Shown: positions 10,731 through 22,830 of the stretch, in pieces
Numbering within the stretch: the first letter of the stretch is position 1
Layout: every line of letters begins with the position of its first letter
Assembly: GCF_905147365.1 (NCBI RefSeq)
Contig: NC_056425.1
Span: 12,117,001-12,181,000 of the forward strand
Direction: 5' to 3'
DNA length: 64,000 nucleotides
Origin: Aricia agestis
Taxonomy: Eukaryota; Arthropoda; Insecta; Lepidoptera; Lycaenidae
Notes under the pieces: model-generated
The model's input: only the letters and a program-made list of their open reading frames with translations
The model's database searches: none
Told to the model about the DNA's origin: nothing
Program-made: the position numbers and the translations under genes

Positions 10731-11685
10731 AGGCCCACTTGCGCCAGACTGGGTTAACACGCTTAACTCTGCGTTAAATTATACTTCGGATTTAAATTCA
10801 CATCATGCCTTGCACCACCAAGAGTTAGGAGTTAACCTCGAGTTAATTTTTTAAATTTTTAACCCACCGATGTCGGAGGGATAAATCAACTAACTCTGGG
10901 TTAGTAATATCAAAACTGAGATTTTTCGGTTATGACTTATGTACTTTGTTGTGTTCAGTAATAGGTACCGGTTTTATTTTGTGTTTAACCACGATAAATG
11001 ATCAGTGGTTGTTATCTGATGATGATGAAGAAATTATCAAATAGGTACATTAGTTCGGACTCGTATTACAGAAGAATTGTAGAACGGACCGATCTGTTTA
11101 GGGTCCCGTATTTACTTACAAAGAGACAAAGATTTTCATCGAAGATTTCGCCTAGAAAAAGAAACTGTTCTCTTTTTATAAAATAAAATTGAAAATAATT
11201 GCAATATACAAATGAGCATAAAAAGTAATTCCCTACCAAAGTTTAATAATAATATCATTGGATTAGTGCGTCTTTAGTGAACTCCTTTATAAATAGGTAC
11301 ATATACTAGATAAACATTGGACACAAGTGTTTCTTCCCAATTTTTATCATTTTCCGCTTAATTTATTTGCACAAAATATCACAATTCACAACACACTGCG
11401 ACATACAACCACGTGTCATTTCAAATCTGACATAAGGAGATAGCCTTATTTAAAGTACTGTGGAGCGAGAGAGAGCAGCACACTTAAATTATTCAGCATT
11501 CGCTCTAACATATTTGGCTGGATGTAAAAAGAATGAATGAACATGACATAAGCCCGGGTTAGTTGACTCTGGGATAAATTCTTCTGGTGCAATATGTAGT
11601 ATGAGTTAAAAATTAAAAACGTTAACACTGAGTTATTAAGCCCCGGGTTATTTATTTAACTCAAAGTTTTGGCGCAAGTGGGCCT
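10731..11685. mobile_element. 955-bp TIR element with TA duplication
   Basis: AGGCCCACTTGCGCCA at the left and TGGCGCAAGTGGGCCT at the right are exact inverted repeats, flanked by TA. Both ends carry further opposed GGTTAAC/GTTAA-type motifs. The interior has only short open frames (for example 10998-11186, plus), so it is probably a non-autonomous deletion derivative. Confidence 0.8.
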
Positions 11686-11689
11686 TATC

Positions 11690-12490
11690 AGATCAATGTA
11701 CTATCAGAGAAGTTGATTAGTATGCAAATTGGGGACCTAAGTAGTTTGGTTGCGTTACGTCAAACCCAGCTGACAGATCACAATTAACATTGAATTGACA
11801 TATTCGACCAAATAACGTTGGTCTGTCAACTGCATAGGAATCAACTTCCTCGATGGTACATAATATAGTCTAAACTACAATAATTCTATTAAAATTTGTA
11901 GTTATCAATAGGCGCCTTTACTAGATTAGATCAAAAATGTACGGATGGATATTTTCCTCAAGGTCGAATTTGATGACTCCACGGCACAATCATCATTTAA
12001 TGATTAATGCTCACAAGATAATTAAACGTATTTAAGTGAGCAATTAAAATATTTCTCATCTCCTGTGTACTTGACATAATCACAATCTGCCCTACGGCTT
12101 CTAATAAATAGTCATATTACTTGTACTATTTTGTCTGATTAAGAAATCATTATCTTTTATGACTAAAAATGAGCTTAGTAGCCCTATCCATACTAATAAT
12201 AATAATATAGTAAGAAGGTGGATTTGTGTAAGAGTAGCAAAAAACTCTCTAGTTGGTTTCAAAAATGGATTTAACAATCCTAATTTGATGGTGATTCAAA
12301 CAAATTACCTCTTAACCTGTTATAAGCTGATGGTTATGACTTCATTACACGATCCAGCGCAAATGATTTAAATAATGGATATAATAAAGCAATGATGGTA
12401 CCGAAACGTGCAAATTGTTTGCCAGTTTTGCCACACGGAAGTATTTTTATCTATAGTAAAGCCAGTACTTCCATCCAAAAAGGCTTTAAA
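11690..12490. other. No gene seen
   Basis: AT-rich sequence between the 955-bp TIR element and Lep1-like copy 3. Nothing recognised. Confidence 0.45.
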
Positions 12491-12495
12491 AATTG

Positions 12496-12764
12496 TTTTT
12501 TTTTTAATGAAATAAGGGGGCAAACGAGCAAATGGGTCACCCGATGGAAAGCAACTTCCGTCGCCCATGGACACTCGCAGCATCAGAAAAGCTGCAGGTG
12601 CGTTACCGGCCTTTTAAGAGGGTAGAGTACGGGATTGGGCCTCCGGTAAACTCACTCACTCGGCGAAACACAGCGCAAGCGCTGTTTCACGCCGGTTTTC
12701 TGTGAGCCCGTGGTATTTCCCTGGTCAAGCCTGCCCATTCGTGTCGAAGCATGGCTCTCCCACG
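12496..12764 (-). repeat. Lep1-like element, copy 3
   Basis: Starts with a T-run and AATGAAATAAGGGGGCAAAC and ends ATGGCTCTCCCACG. The pyrimidine-rich section is reduced to one unit. Confidence 0.88.
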
Positions 12765-12898
12765 TCAAAAACGATTAGGGCCATTTTGAAATTAGAGGTT
12801 TAAATCTACTTAAATGGGCTTTTTTCTCTCAAAACATCCTATCCTAATCTGAGTTTTAAAATGAAAGATGAAAAATGTAATCACAATATTATATTTTA

Positions 12899-13190
12899 AC
12901 TAGCTGTCCCAGCAAACGTTTCTTTGCCATATAAAGTATTTCGCCCGTATTATTTTATTGAAGTGACTAAATAAGTATGTCACCATGGCAACGTCCATCG
13001 CTATCCCGTCGCACAAACAATGGTCGCCGTCAGTCTCGAATTGTAATATTTTACTATTATTTATTCAACAAATGCACTTATCAATATAAAAATATGAATA
13101 TGCATATAAAATTTGGTTAAAATCAGTAAAGCCGTTTCGGAGGAGTACGCGGCCTAACATTGTGACACGAGAATTTTATATATAAGATAT
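12899..13190 (+). repeat. Dispersed repeat, left flank of gene 2
   Basis: Begins ACTAGCTGTCCC and ends in GTGACACGAGAATTTTATA. It is nearly identical to 17510-17828, in the same direction. The body includes TTTGGTTAAAATCAGTAAAG and GCCGTTTCGGAGGAGTAC, typical of 3' remnants of lepidopteran non-LTR or SINE-like repeats. Confidence 0.8.
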
Positions 13191-13368
13191 TAATTGGTTA
13201 TAATACCTACGTATGTGCCCTAAAATCTAGCTTTCTTAAATGTCAAGGTACAACAGTTACCGACTTTCAATGGCGCGATGGTTCGAAATAATAAGTGTGG
13301 TCCGTACCCCGAACTTTGACATCAATTAGATTTTTGTCACGTTGTCACGTCTCACAAATTAAATGTGG

Positions 13369-13377
13369 TATATAAAA
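13369..13377 (+). promoter_or_regulatory. TATA box of gene 2
   Basis: TATATAAAA lies about 61 bases before the ATG at 13430. Transcription should start near 13398-13405. Confidence 0.75.
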
Positions 13378-13429
13378 CAATATTTGGACGGCAATCGACA
13401 CATCTGACTTGACCATCCCAAGCATCAAG

Positions 13430-16400
13430 ATGAAGGCTCTATTGGTTTGGCTCTTAATTTATTTAAATTAAACAAAAAAATGTTTTTCTTCGAAATTTAA
13501 ATATAGCACAAATGCATGCAATGCAATTTTTTTTTCTATATTTTGTCTAATTGATAAATGGATTTTTTTTCAGATTTTCCTCTTCGTGTCTCTAACTGCT
13601 GGTGACAAACTTAATTCAGCTTACTTACCACCACCTGGAGCAAACTATTCTGGAGGTGCTGGAGACAATGAAGTACCTTTTGAAGTCCCAGTGGGAAACT
13701 TTGGCGTGAAAGATGAAAATGTGACCAGATTGACTCCAGGAATATTCAGAGAAGGAGGAGTAACATCTGATAGACCATCGGGTGGGAAGATAACATCTTC
13801 CACTTATGCACCAATTTCTGAAGGAAGAATCACATCACCTGTTGATGGAAGGATTATTCCATCAACCTATGCATCTACTGCCGATGGAAGAATCGTACCT
13901 TCCACTTATGCACCAACTACCGATGGAAGATTCACATCATCTACTTATCCTCCAATTCCTGATGGGAGAATCATACCTTCTATTCTTGTAACATCTACTT
14001 ACGCACCAGATTTCAATAGGAAAATAACATCAACCAATTATAAACCTACTTCTGATGGACGGATTACATCTTCCACTTATGCACCAACCACTTACCCTTC
14101 CACTACATCTAATTACAACTCGTATTCCACAACACCAGGCCCATATAGACAATCATTTGATCGAGGTACTGATGGATTGTCGAATCAGCCTAATGAGGAA
14201 AATGCTTTCTCCCCAAATCAATATTCTAAAGATGTGAATACAAAGCTGCCTGTTTTGAGTGAAAACCAATTCGAAAATGACGACTACGATACTCGTCGAC
14301 CTGTATCATTTGGACTCCCGAGCACTGCAAATAATAATGGTGGAGAAAATTCGTTTATTAATAACAAAGAAATTGGTGCAGCTAGATATCCTGAAAGAAA
14401 AACAAGACCCCAGGAAGAAGCTGAAAGGAATGCTGTTATACTAAACAACGTGAATATTATAACTCCCGATGGATATTTTGCGTACTCTTTTGATACATCT
14501 AATGGTATTCATGCTGATGAAAGTGGAACAGCTTCTGATGGTGTGAAAGCTAATGGCTCATATTCGTATATCGGTGATGATGGTAAACTATATAATGTAA
14601 CATATTCTGCCGATGAATATGGTTTTCAACCACGAGGTGATCATTTACCTACTCCTCCACCAGTACCAGACGCCATACTTAAAGTGATCGAACAAGCAGC
14701 AAAAGATAGAGACAATGGCGTATTTGATGATGGTAAGCATGAATTAAAATTAAATTGTAATATTGCAAACTAGATTTTATTTTGATACAGAAAAAAAAAT
14801 TAAAGACTTATTGTTGAATGTTATTATAATTTTAATTATTTACAGGTTCTTACAATGAAAAAAAATATGGATTCAAAAAATATCACCCTCTTCGAGATAG
14901 GATTTTGGGAAATAATGGCCCTCAGGAAGAACCATCATCAAGGCCTAATAAAATTTCTCAAGGCAATACAAGTTCCAAAACAGATGGAGTAACTTTACCA
15001 AACTCTCAAGGAAATGGATACTATAATGAAAATCAAAAGGGCACTAACGTCATCAAACCTAATGAGTCGACAAATCAAAGCCCTTATGAAGCTGCAAGGG
15101 ATTACAACGATGAATATAATCAAGACTCTCAAAAACCAGGCTTTCCAAATAATGTACGGGTTCCAGGTAACAGAATTTACAATTATAATGACCCAAGGGA
15201 TAAAAACTATAGTACACCTTCTAGTACAAAAGTTGATCAAAAAAATCGAAATTATTATGACGCTGACGGACTGTCAGGTCCCAAAGGCAGCATTGTGACT
15301 AACAACCAAAATCAAAATGAGCCAGATCTTGAAAATACTTTTACAAAAACACAGAATGGATACAGCTACCCTAATCCCAATCGTCAATTTGGTGAACGAA
15401 TTCCAAACCAACCCTCAATATTTGATCAAAATAAAAATGATTTAGGGTATCCTCAAAAAACAAACCAATTTGCCACAGGTAGACCAACCGAATATAATAC
15501 TCTGACCAGAGAAAAGGCAAAAGATTTTGGTGCAAATGCTGACCGTATAAAAGACTATACCAATAGCCCACCTTCTACCGAAAGAGTCAGAGATTTTTCT
15601 ACTTTTACTGATCAGCCAAAAGACTACTACAGTCCCTCGACTACTGAAAGATTTAATGGACCTGATACATACACAGATAGACCCAGATATTACTATAGCC
15701 CATCTACTGATGGAGTAACCTCTACTGAAAGAATAAGGCCAACTGGTCCCTTTACTCGACCAAGTAACTACAGTAATAGACCCGCAACAACTTCAATTCA
15801 GCAGTTTGGTTCGTATACTAATCGACCTGAGAATAACTTCTATAATCCCACATCTACTGGAAGTGTAAATGAATTTGGTACCTACACCAACAGACCAGAT
15901 GATTTTAATACAGGAGTAGTTAGCGAATTTGACACAGCTACAGGTAGACCAAGTACTTATTATGGTCCTTCGTCTACAAATACCGAATTTGGTACATCTG
16001 CTGGTCGCCCAAAAGATGTGTATAGTTCATCAACGCAAGGAACAATTGACTTTGATCAAGCTTCGGATAGACTTAGTAACAACTACAACTCTTTGCCTAC
16101 TCAAAGAAAAGATTTTGTTACTGACCGGCCCAACGACTATTATTATAGCCCAACGTCTACTGAGAGAAGAAAGGAGTTTGATGAGGCCACAGATCGACCA
16201 GGTTACTATTATGGTCCTTCATCTACTGAAAGAGTAAAGCCGACTGGTTCTTTTACTCGACCAGGTGACTACTATACTCCTACATCTACAATTGGTACAA
16301 ACGAAATTGGAACGTATACTGTTCGACCAACTAATTACAGATATAGACCGACATCTACCGAAAGAATAAACGAAGTGAATATTATTACGGGAAAACCTAG

Positions 16401-17175
16401 CGATTATTCTGGACCAGGTGGTTCTTTGAATCAGCCAAGCGTCTACTATGGTCCAACTTCCACAAAACAAACTGTCACTGGCCGACCGATTGAGTACTAC
16501 GGTCCTTCGTCTACTCAGAGATTGAAAGACTTTGAAGCAGCTACTGGTCGACCAACTGACTACTACAGTCCTTCGTCTAATGACAGAATGAAAGCCTTTG
16601 ATACTGCCACTGGTCGACCTATTGACTATTACAGTCCTTCATCTACTGAAAGGATAAAAGCCTTTGATACTGCCTCTGGTAGACCGATTGACTACTACAG
16701 CCCTTCATCTACTGAAAGGATAAAAGCCTTTGATACTGCCACTGGTCGACCAAATGACTATTACGGTCCTTCGTCAACTGAGAGGATAAGAGACTTTAGT
16801 ACATCAACTGGTCGACCAACTGACTACTACAGCCCTTCGTCTACTGACAGAATAAAAGCCTTTGATAGTGCTACTGGTCGACCGATTGACTACTACAGTC
16901 CTTCGTCTACTGACAGGATTAAAGACTTTAATACAGGCACTGGTCGACCGATTGACGATGTTGGTCCTTCGTCTACGGAAAGTATAAAAGACTTTGCTCG
17001 ACCAAATGAGTATTACGGTCCTTCATCTACGGAAAGAATCAAAGACTTTGGTACAGCCACTGGTCGACCAACTGAATACTACGGTCCTTCTTCTACTGAA
17101 AGAATAACTGGAGAAGATTTCAGTGGACCTAAGCAACCTCAAAGATACGATCCTGAAACTGGTTACCATTACTGA
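13430..17175 (+). CDS. Giant repeat-bearing RR-1 cuticle protein (gene 2), three coding exons
   Basis: Exons 13430-13444, 13574-14732 and 14846-17175 total 3504 nt and give 1167 aa. Introns are 129 and 113 bp, both GT-AG. Exon 1 encodes MKALL, completed by IFLFVSLTAG as a signal peptide. The mature start KLNSAYLPPPG matches genes 1 and 3. Residues about 55-150 carry repeats of the type DGRI..STYAPT. Residues 303-364 are an RR-1 domain (GYFAYSFDTSNG, GSYSYIGDDGKLYNVTYSAD, GFQPRGDHLP). After DDG, exon 3 begins GSYNEKKYG and runs as a low-complexity tail to the end. Its last third has about ten copies of a 22-residue unit, consensus TGRP.DYYSPSSTERIK.FD. No Cys is seen. Most family members have roughly 100-300 residues, so this is exceptional. 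A chitin-binding matrix protein with an extended, possibly elastic or cross-linkable Tyr-rich tail is inference. Codons are AT-ending, unlike genes 1 and 3. Confidence 0.93.
16480..17110 (+). repeat. Coding tandem repeat, 66-nt unit, in gene 2
   Basis: About ten tandem copies of a 66-nt unit encode 22 residues with the core GRP.DYYSPSSTERIK.F. Degenerate copies extend the array upstream to about 15470. Neighbouring copies at 16590-16770 are nearly identical in DNA, which suggests recent unequal exchange or slippage. The last copies show unit-length changes near 16980-17000. Confidence 0.88.
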
Positions 17176-17226
17176 TATGGTTATTATTATTATTATCACC
17201 TTGCCCTATACTAAAACCTTATGCAA

Positions 17227-17232
17227 AATAAA
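17227..17232 (+). terminator. Poly(A) signal of gene 2
   Basis: AATAAA, 52 bases after the stop codon at 17173-17175, followed by a T-rich stretch. Confidence 0.75.
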
Positions 17233-17509
17233 AGTCTTTGAATCATACTTTTTTATTTACTTATCAACACTAAATCTACAAAGTATTGCTTAAACCCCAA
17301 ATAACAAAGCTGCCTCTTTTTTACTGTGGCTCTATTTTAACTCTGCATTTGCATTCTTATAAAACAATTTTTAATAAGCCACCTACATAATATCTTCTAC
17401 CACGTATCTTTGTTTTTATTTACTATGTCTAGTTCAGATATAATGTATGATTACAATTATTACTAGCTAACTCATTCCCGCTTCGTTGGACGTTAAAATT
17501 TATAACCAT

Positions 17510-17828
17510 ACTAGCTGTCCCGGCAAACGTTTCTTTGCCATTTAAAGTATTTCGCCCGTATTATTTTATTGAAGTGACTAAATAAGTATGTCACCATGGC
17601 AACGTCCATCGCTATCCCGTCGAACAAACAATGGTCGCCGTCAGTCTCGACTTGTAATTATTTACTATTATTTATTCAACAAATACACTTATCAATATAA
17701 AGAGTACCCAGTAGCCGATTCTCAGACCCATCACCCACTGAATATGCATATAAAATTTGGTTAAAATCAGTAAAGCCGTTTCGGAGGAGTACACAGCCTA
17801 ACATTGTGACACGAGAATTTTATATAAG
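17510..17828 (+). repeat. Dispersed repeat, right flank of gene 2
   Basis: Second copy of the repeat at 12899-13190, same direction. It differs by a few substitutions and by about 30 extra bases near 17702-17735. Confidence 0.8.
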
Positions 17829-18342
17829 TATAAGAAAAATACTAATGATGATTATTATGAAAGATAGCTTGTATAATATTATTTAATTTTAAATGGTTTA
17901 AAAAAAATCTAATATCCCGTTCAGATAATACATAAAAAACAAACATTCCTTTTTTATAATTTGTATTAGGTTAAGTATAGATTTAAAATATAATTATAAC
18001 ACTTAAATTATTAAAATATTACGTTACAGGATAAAAATGTGGCTAAAATCAAGGTCAAAGGTCAGATCCTCTTCATACCTGTCAAGGTTAATTCAATTAA
18101 TTAAAAAAAGGTAATATTAAGTTTAAATTGTAGTTCCGTGTTCAAATCCATTAGGATCCAGAAAAAATTAAATATATCACGTAAAAAAGCTTTGACCAAC
18201 TGTCTTACTAATATGATTATAATTATGACAAAAAATAGCGATGTAGACCTACGACTTACGAGGATGTATTGATCAACATAATATACCTACATAAAATTAA
18301 ACTTGAGCTAATAAAATTAAAAAAAAAACATATTATTACATA

Positions 18343-18596
18343 AGGTGTAACAGAACTTAGTGATAATACTTTAGGTTGTGTAAGTGTCCCTTGTATAGAG
18401 TTCACTGTGAAAGTAGCAGCGCTGAAAGATCAAATATTTTTTTAAGATTTGTATGGGCAAGTGCCCCAGCGTCATGAATTTTCTCATACAAAAGTTAAAA
18501 AAGCTACTCTTTCAGCGCCGCTACTTTCACAGTGAACTCTCTACAAGGAACACATACAAACCCTAAAGTATTAACACTTAGTTTTGTTACATCCTG
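18343..18596. mobile_element. Palindromic MITE, family D, copy 2
   Basis: Same family as 907-1159, with TA at both ends, diverged left terminus (AGGTGTAACAGAAC) and right terminus GTTACATCCTG. Confidence 0.85.
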
Positions 18597-19009
18597 TATA
18601 CGGTCGAATTGAAATCTCGTTCTTTTTAGAAGTCTGTTCAAAATTACATTGTCATTGGGGTTGTAGATAATACAGGTATGAAAATGTCGCTAAAAATTAA
18701 GAGTTAGGTAGCTGAGACTCTAAAACAGCTCTATCTCATATGAAAACGAGCGTGTCACTTTTTTATAGCTACTGTGACGTACCGATGATAAGAATCGTGT
18801 CCATTATCATGGCCAACGTTTCTATTTGAATTTCTACAGCTCAATATGGCAATTTTAGGCATTTAGGCATTTTTAAAACTCTGATTGGCGTCCGATTCCG
18901 ATAGTAAACTAAAGAACAGACTTTGGAAAGACGAGCATTGCTCGTCGTTTGGGAGCGCGATATGGCACGCGAAGTACATACACATGTATCTATCATGATC
19001 TATGTCTGT

Positions 19010-19165
19010 GATCTATACTAATATTATAAATACAAAAGTCTGTATAATCTTACCTCTTCGCACCCAAGCGGCTGAACCGATTTTGCTGAAACATACTTTG
19101 AATCCTGAGACAAAACATAAGATACTTTTTATCCCCGGAAAATGTGCGGCTCCCGCGCTATAAAC
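19010..19165 (-). repeat. Dispersed repeat E, copy at 19.0 kb
   Basis: ACTAATATTATAAATACAAA, GGCTGAACCGATTTTGCTGA and GAATTTTGGCGCACAAG are the reverse form of family E. Confidence 0.55.
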
Positions 19166-19343
19166 GAATTTTGGCGCACAAGTTTTACAATATGGCAGTG
19201 TTAGTTTTGATTATAGCCACGCGCCAAAACAGCCTTGTGAACACTGAAACAGTTTTTATTGGAGTAGTTGCTAGGCGCGTGATCATTTGTTTTAAATGTT
19301 AACCGTACCATAACTACAGATTGCTATGTATAATTAGTACTTA

Positions 19344-19510
19344 CGGCCGTTCCCAATATTCAATCTATCTCTGGTTTGACATACAACCGATCGCACTCTG
19401 ACATTGAATTGACATAAAAATATATTATATATGTCTCTAATGTCTAATGTGAGCTATTCCTATCTCTAGTAGGGCAAAACCAGAGATAGATCAAATATTG
19501 GGAACGGCCG
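19344..19510. mobile_element. 167-bp MITE, TTA duplication
   Basis: CGGCCGTTCCCAATATT and AATATTGGGAACGGCCG end the element, with TTA on both sides. The arms also share ATCTATCTCTGG. Confidence 0.85.
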
Positions 19511-19522
19511 TTAGTTAAGTAA

Positions 19523-19722
19523 TAGAAGTCCGCAACTCCGTAGTGCTAATTCGTTTATCGCGCGGGAACCGTACATTTTTTCGAGACAAAAGTATCCTAT
19601 GCCCTTTACTGGGTCTAATTTATCTCCATAACAAATTTCATCAAAATCGGTTCAGCGGTTTAGGTGTGGAGAGATAACAGACAAAGAGACTTACTTTTGC
19701 ATTTATAATGTTATTAGTATTG
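19523..19722 (+). repeat. Dispersed repeat E, copy at 19.5 kb
   Basis: GTCCGCAACTCCGTAG to ATTTATAATGTTATTAGTAT, a forward family E copy. Confidence 0.6.
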
Positions 19723-19999
19723 ATTTAGGTTAAAATAATATAATATGGCCTCAGCACTATGGCCCTATGAACGTGAAGAGGGGCAAAAAAAATCCTAAGA
19801 TCGACGTCAATTATGTATGCTTTATGCTAATTGCCATCATCGTTGTAACGCGTTGAAGTCTTTTAGTCGAACAACAACGAAGATCAAAGATTTTAGTCGA
19901 GATACAACGAAAATCAAAGATTTTTGCAGTCCTTCCTAGGTTGTTTGTAACACTGTAGCGCCTAAGCAATTTGTGAAATTTACTGAACCTTATTCATCA

Positions 20000-20225
20000 T
20001 ACAAATTTTATACATGCGAAAGTTTGTCTGTTTATCTGTATCTATCCTCTTCACGTCCAAGCCGCTGAACCGATTTCCCTAAAACTGGTATGGAGATATT
20101 TCGTGTTCCGGGAAAGGACTAAGGATACTTTTTATCTGTGAAAATTGTACGGTTCCCGTGTGATAAATGACTTTTGGCGTAACGGAGTTGCGAGCATAAT
20201 CTTTTATCAGAAAATCTCTTTAAAG
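20000..20225 (-). repeat. Dispersed repeat E, copy at 20.0 kb
   Basis: Reverse copy, with AAGCCGCTGAACCGATTT and ACTTTTGGCGTAACGGAG. A short forward fragment follows at 20420-20480. Confidence 0.55.
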
Positions 20226-20589
20226 TAACTCGGTCGATAATCTAAAATTGATACAAAAACTATGGCGAAACCAACTTTTGTCCAGACTCCAGTACCCATT
20301 GTTCTTAAATGTCATTGAGTTTTTGAGACGTTAATGTTTTGAACTCTGACACTGAGATTAAATCATAACCATCGAAATACAATACAGTATAGAACAGTTA
20401 CAATCTTACAAAAGATGGGGCCCGCAACTCCTTTGCGCCAAAGTTCGGTTATCGCGCGGGAACCGTAATGAGGATTGTCAATTTTTTTTTAATTTTGCCT
20501 TCTTCTTCTCCCCTGGTGTATCCTCTTAATAATATTTGTATGGATTTGACTGCCCAAGAGTCAAATCCATACTAATATTATTAAAATTA

Positions 20590-20868
20590 CTGTCATAAAA
20601 AAGTACCTCGGGCAACGAAATTTGTGTGACCGATCTTAGTTTCACGGTCAACTAAAAGTTGGATGTAGTCTATCGGAGGTTCCGGGGGAGACTCCGGAAC
20701 GAAGCGAGTCACGTCGCCGGCAAAACGTGACAGTTTTAGTTTTTAAGTATATATAAAATATGTATGTTAGTTTTAAGGTATTTATTATATAATTGATATG
20801 AATGTCAGATTTAAGGTATTTGTTATATGGGCCTCTGATGCCCCAAATAAATGATTTGATTTGATTTG
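20590..20868 (+). repeat. LINE 3' end with GATTT tail
   Basis: AT-rich 3' UTR-like sequence with ATGGGCCTCTGATGCC followed by AAATAAATGATTTGATTTGA. This tail form is common at 3' ends of non-LTR elements. Confidence 0.55.
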
Positions 20869-21360
20869 AAAAGTGCGATAGCTCCACAAAATGCACTCAT
20901 TTCTGCATTTCTTGGTATCTCTTTATGGTACAATTACTCTTCTATAATATTTATTATCGAGGATCATAACTGAACCAAGTTTAGACTTAACCTTATGAAA
21001 TTTTGAAACGAGTCTATCATGGGAATAAAGATGTTAATTTCACAACGATCGGGAGCTTTAGCAAGCGATGGTTTATAGTGAAATTGTTTTATGGGTTTGA
21101 TAATAAAACCCTATTTATGATTGGTAATTTTGTTTTGGAAACACGAAAGAAAACATACTTTAAATTATAGTCTACTTAGAAAACACTCTTCTGCTTTGTT
21201 CCTGTGTCACTTACTAAAGCTTTTACATAATACCATAATATTATCTTATAAATCCAAATTGTAATATGACTGTTTTTTACCTTCAACAAGGAAATAGAAA
21301 CATTCAAATAATGTTCAAACTTTGAGTCCAATTATTTGCTTTGAGTCCTATACACAATCA

Positions 21361-21603
21361 TTCAAATCAGCCATTTGTCCACTGCTGGACATAGGCCTCT
21401 CTCAATGAACGCCAAGATGGCCGATCTCTTGGTACTCGCATCCAACATGGGCCCGCTACTAAGCGTAGATCGTCGTCCCACCTAGTTGGAGGTGGACCTA
21501 CAGCCCGTTTACCCAGCCTTGGTCTCCATTCCAGAGTAAGTTTGCTCCAGCGATCGTCTGTTCTTCGAGCTACGTGACCAGCCCAGTTCCACTTTAGCGT
21601 ATG
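21361..21603 (-). pseudogene. RTE-like LINE, C-terminal fragment
   Basis: The minus strand encodes LKWNWAGHVARRTDDRWSKL and then a PRLGKRAVGPPPTRWDDDLR-type stretch, familiar from the end of RTE-class endonuclease/reverse transcriptase proteins. It is truncated on both sides. Confidence 0.7.
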
Positions 21604-21854
21604 ACGTACACAATAATTACTGAAATATATTCGAATATGATTGCTACATGCATCACGAAAGACGGTATCTTCTAATGAATGGCCGCGCTAAAGGGCGACG
21701 GTAACTGGTGCAAAATTTCATGCTAATTGCGATCTTCGTTTGCAATGTACAGGATGATCGTGCAAAATTACGAATAAAAAATTTCCCGTTTTTAATTAAA
21801 AATTACGAATTCCTAATTTTTTAAATTTCAACAGCTCCTTTAGATGTAACATAC

Positions 21855-22026
21855 ATACCTATATTATAAATGCGAAAGTATGTCTGTCTGTTAGCTCTTT
21901 ACGCCCAAACCACTGAACCGATTTTGCTGAAATTCGGTATAGAGATACTTTGAGTACCGGGAAAAGACAAAACATAGTTTTTTATCCCGGATAGTTCATG
22001 GTCGGTTGCCGCGCGATACACGATTA
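21855..22026 (-). repeat. Dispersed repeat E, copy at 21.9 kb
   Basis: Reverse copy ending at the Lep1-like copy 4. Confidence 0.55.
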
Positions 22027-22053
22027 CTAGCTTATTAAAATAAATAAAATATA

Positions 22054-22338
22054 CATGGGAGAGCCATGCTTTGGCACGAATGGGCTGGCTCGACCGGAGA
22101 AATACCACGTTCTCACAGAAAACCGGCGTGAAACAGCGCTTGCGCTGTGTTTCGCCGAGTGAGTGAGTTTACCGGATGCCCAATTCCCTTCCCTACCCTC
22201 CCCTATTACCCTATTCCTTCTTAAAAGGCCGGCAACGCACCTGCAGCGCTTCTGATGCTGCTAGTGTCCATGGGCGACGAAAGTTGCTTTCCATCACCCG
22301 TTTGCTCGTTTGCCCCCTTATTAAATTAAAAAAAAAAA
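22054..22338 (+). repeat. Lep1-like element, copy 4
   Basis: CATGGGAGAGCCATGC to TTATTAAATTAAAAAAAA, with one short CCCTACCCTCCCCTATTA section and a small deletion before CACCCGTTTGCTCG. Confidence 0.88.
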
Positions 22339-22445
22339 GAGAAACAATAGTATATAAGTAGTAACAGTTTTAAAATAATATAAAATATGTTTGTGTCACG
22401 GTATTTGCCACCAAACCCTTCCGAAGACTTTCAAATATTTGCTTA

Positions 22446-22830
22446 CTAGATGACGCCTGCAACTCCGTTGCGCCAAAACTCGTTTATCGCGCGGGAACCG
22501 TATATTTTACAGGACAAAAAGTATCCTATGTCCTTTCCTGGGACTCAAAGTACCTCTATGCCAAATTTCAGCAAAATCGGTTCAGCAGTTTGGGCGTGAA
22601 GAGGTAACAGACAGACAGACAGACAGACACACTTTCGCACATATAATATTAGTATGGATTGGGTCTGTAGTGTTATCCATACTAATATCATAAATGCGAA
22701 AGTGTGTGTCTGTCTGTTACATCTTCACGCCCAAACCGCTGCAGCGATTTCGCTTAAAATCGGTTTGGCGAATGGCGATACTTTGAGTCCTGGGAAAGGA
22801 CATATTAAACTTTTTATCTCGGATTTCGGG
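22446..22830. repeat. Two dispersed repeat E copies, tail to tail
   Basis: A forward copy (22446-22658), with GACAGACAGACAGACAGACA, meets a reverse copy (22672-22830) across TTAGTATGGATTGGG. Both end in the TAATATTAGTATGGA tail. Confidence 0.65.
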
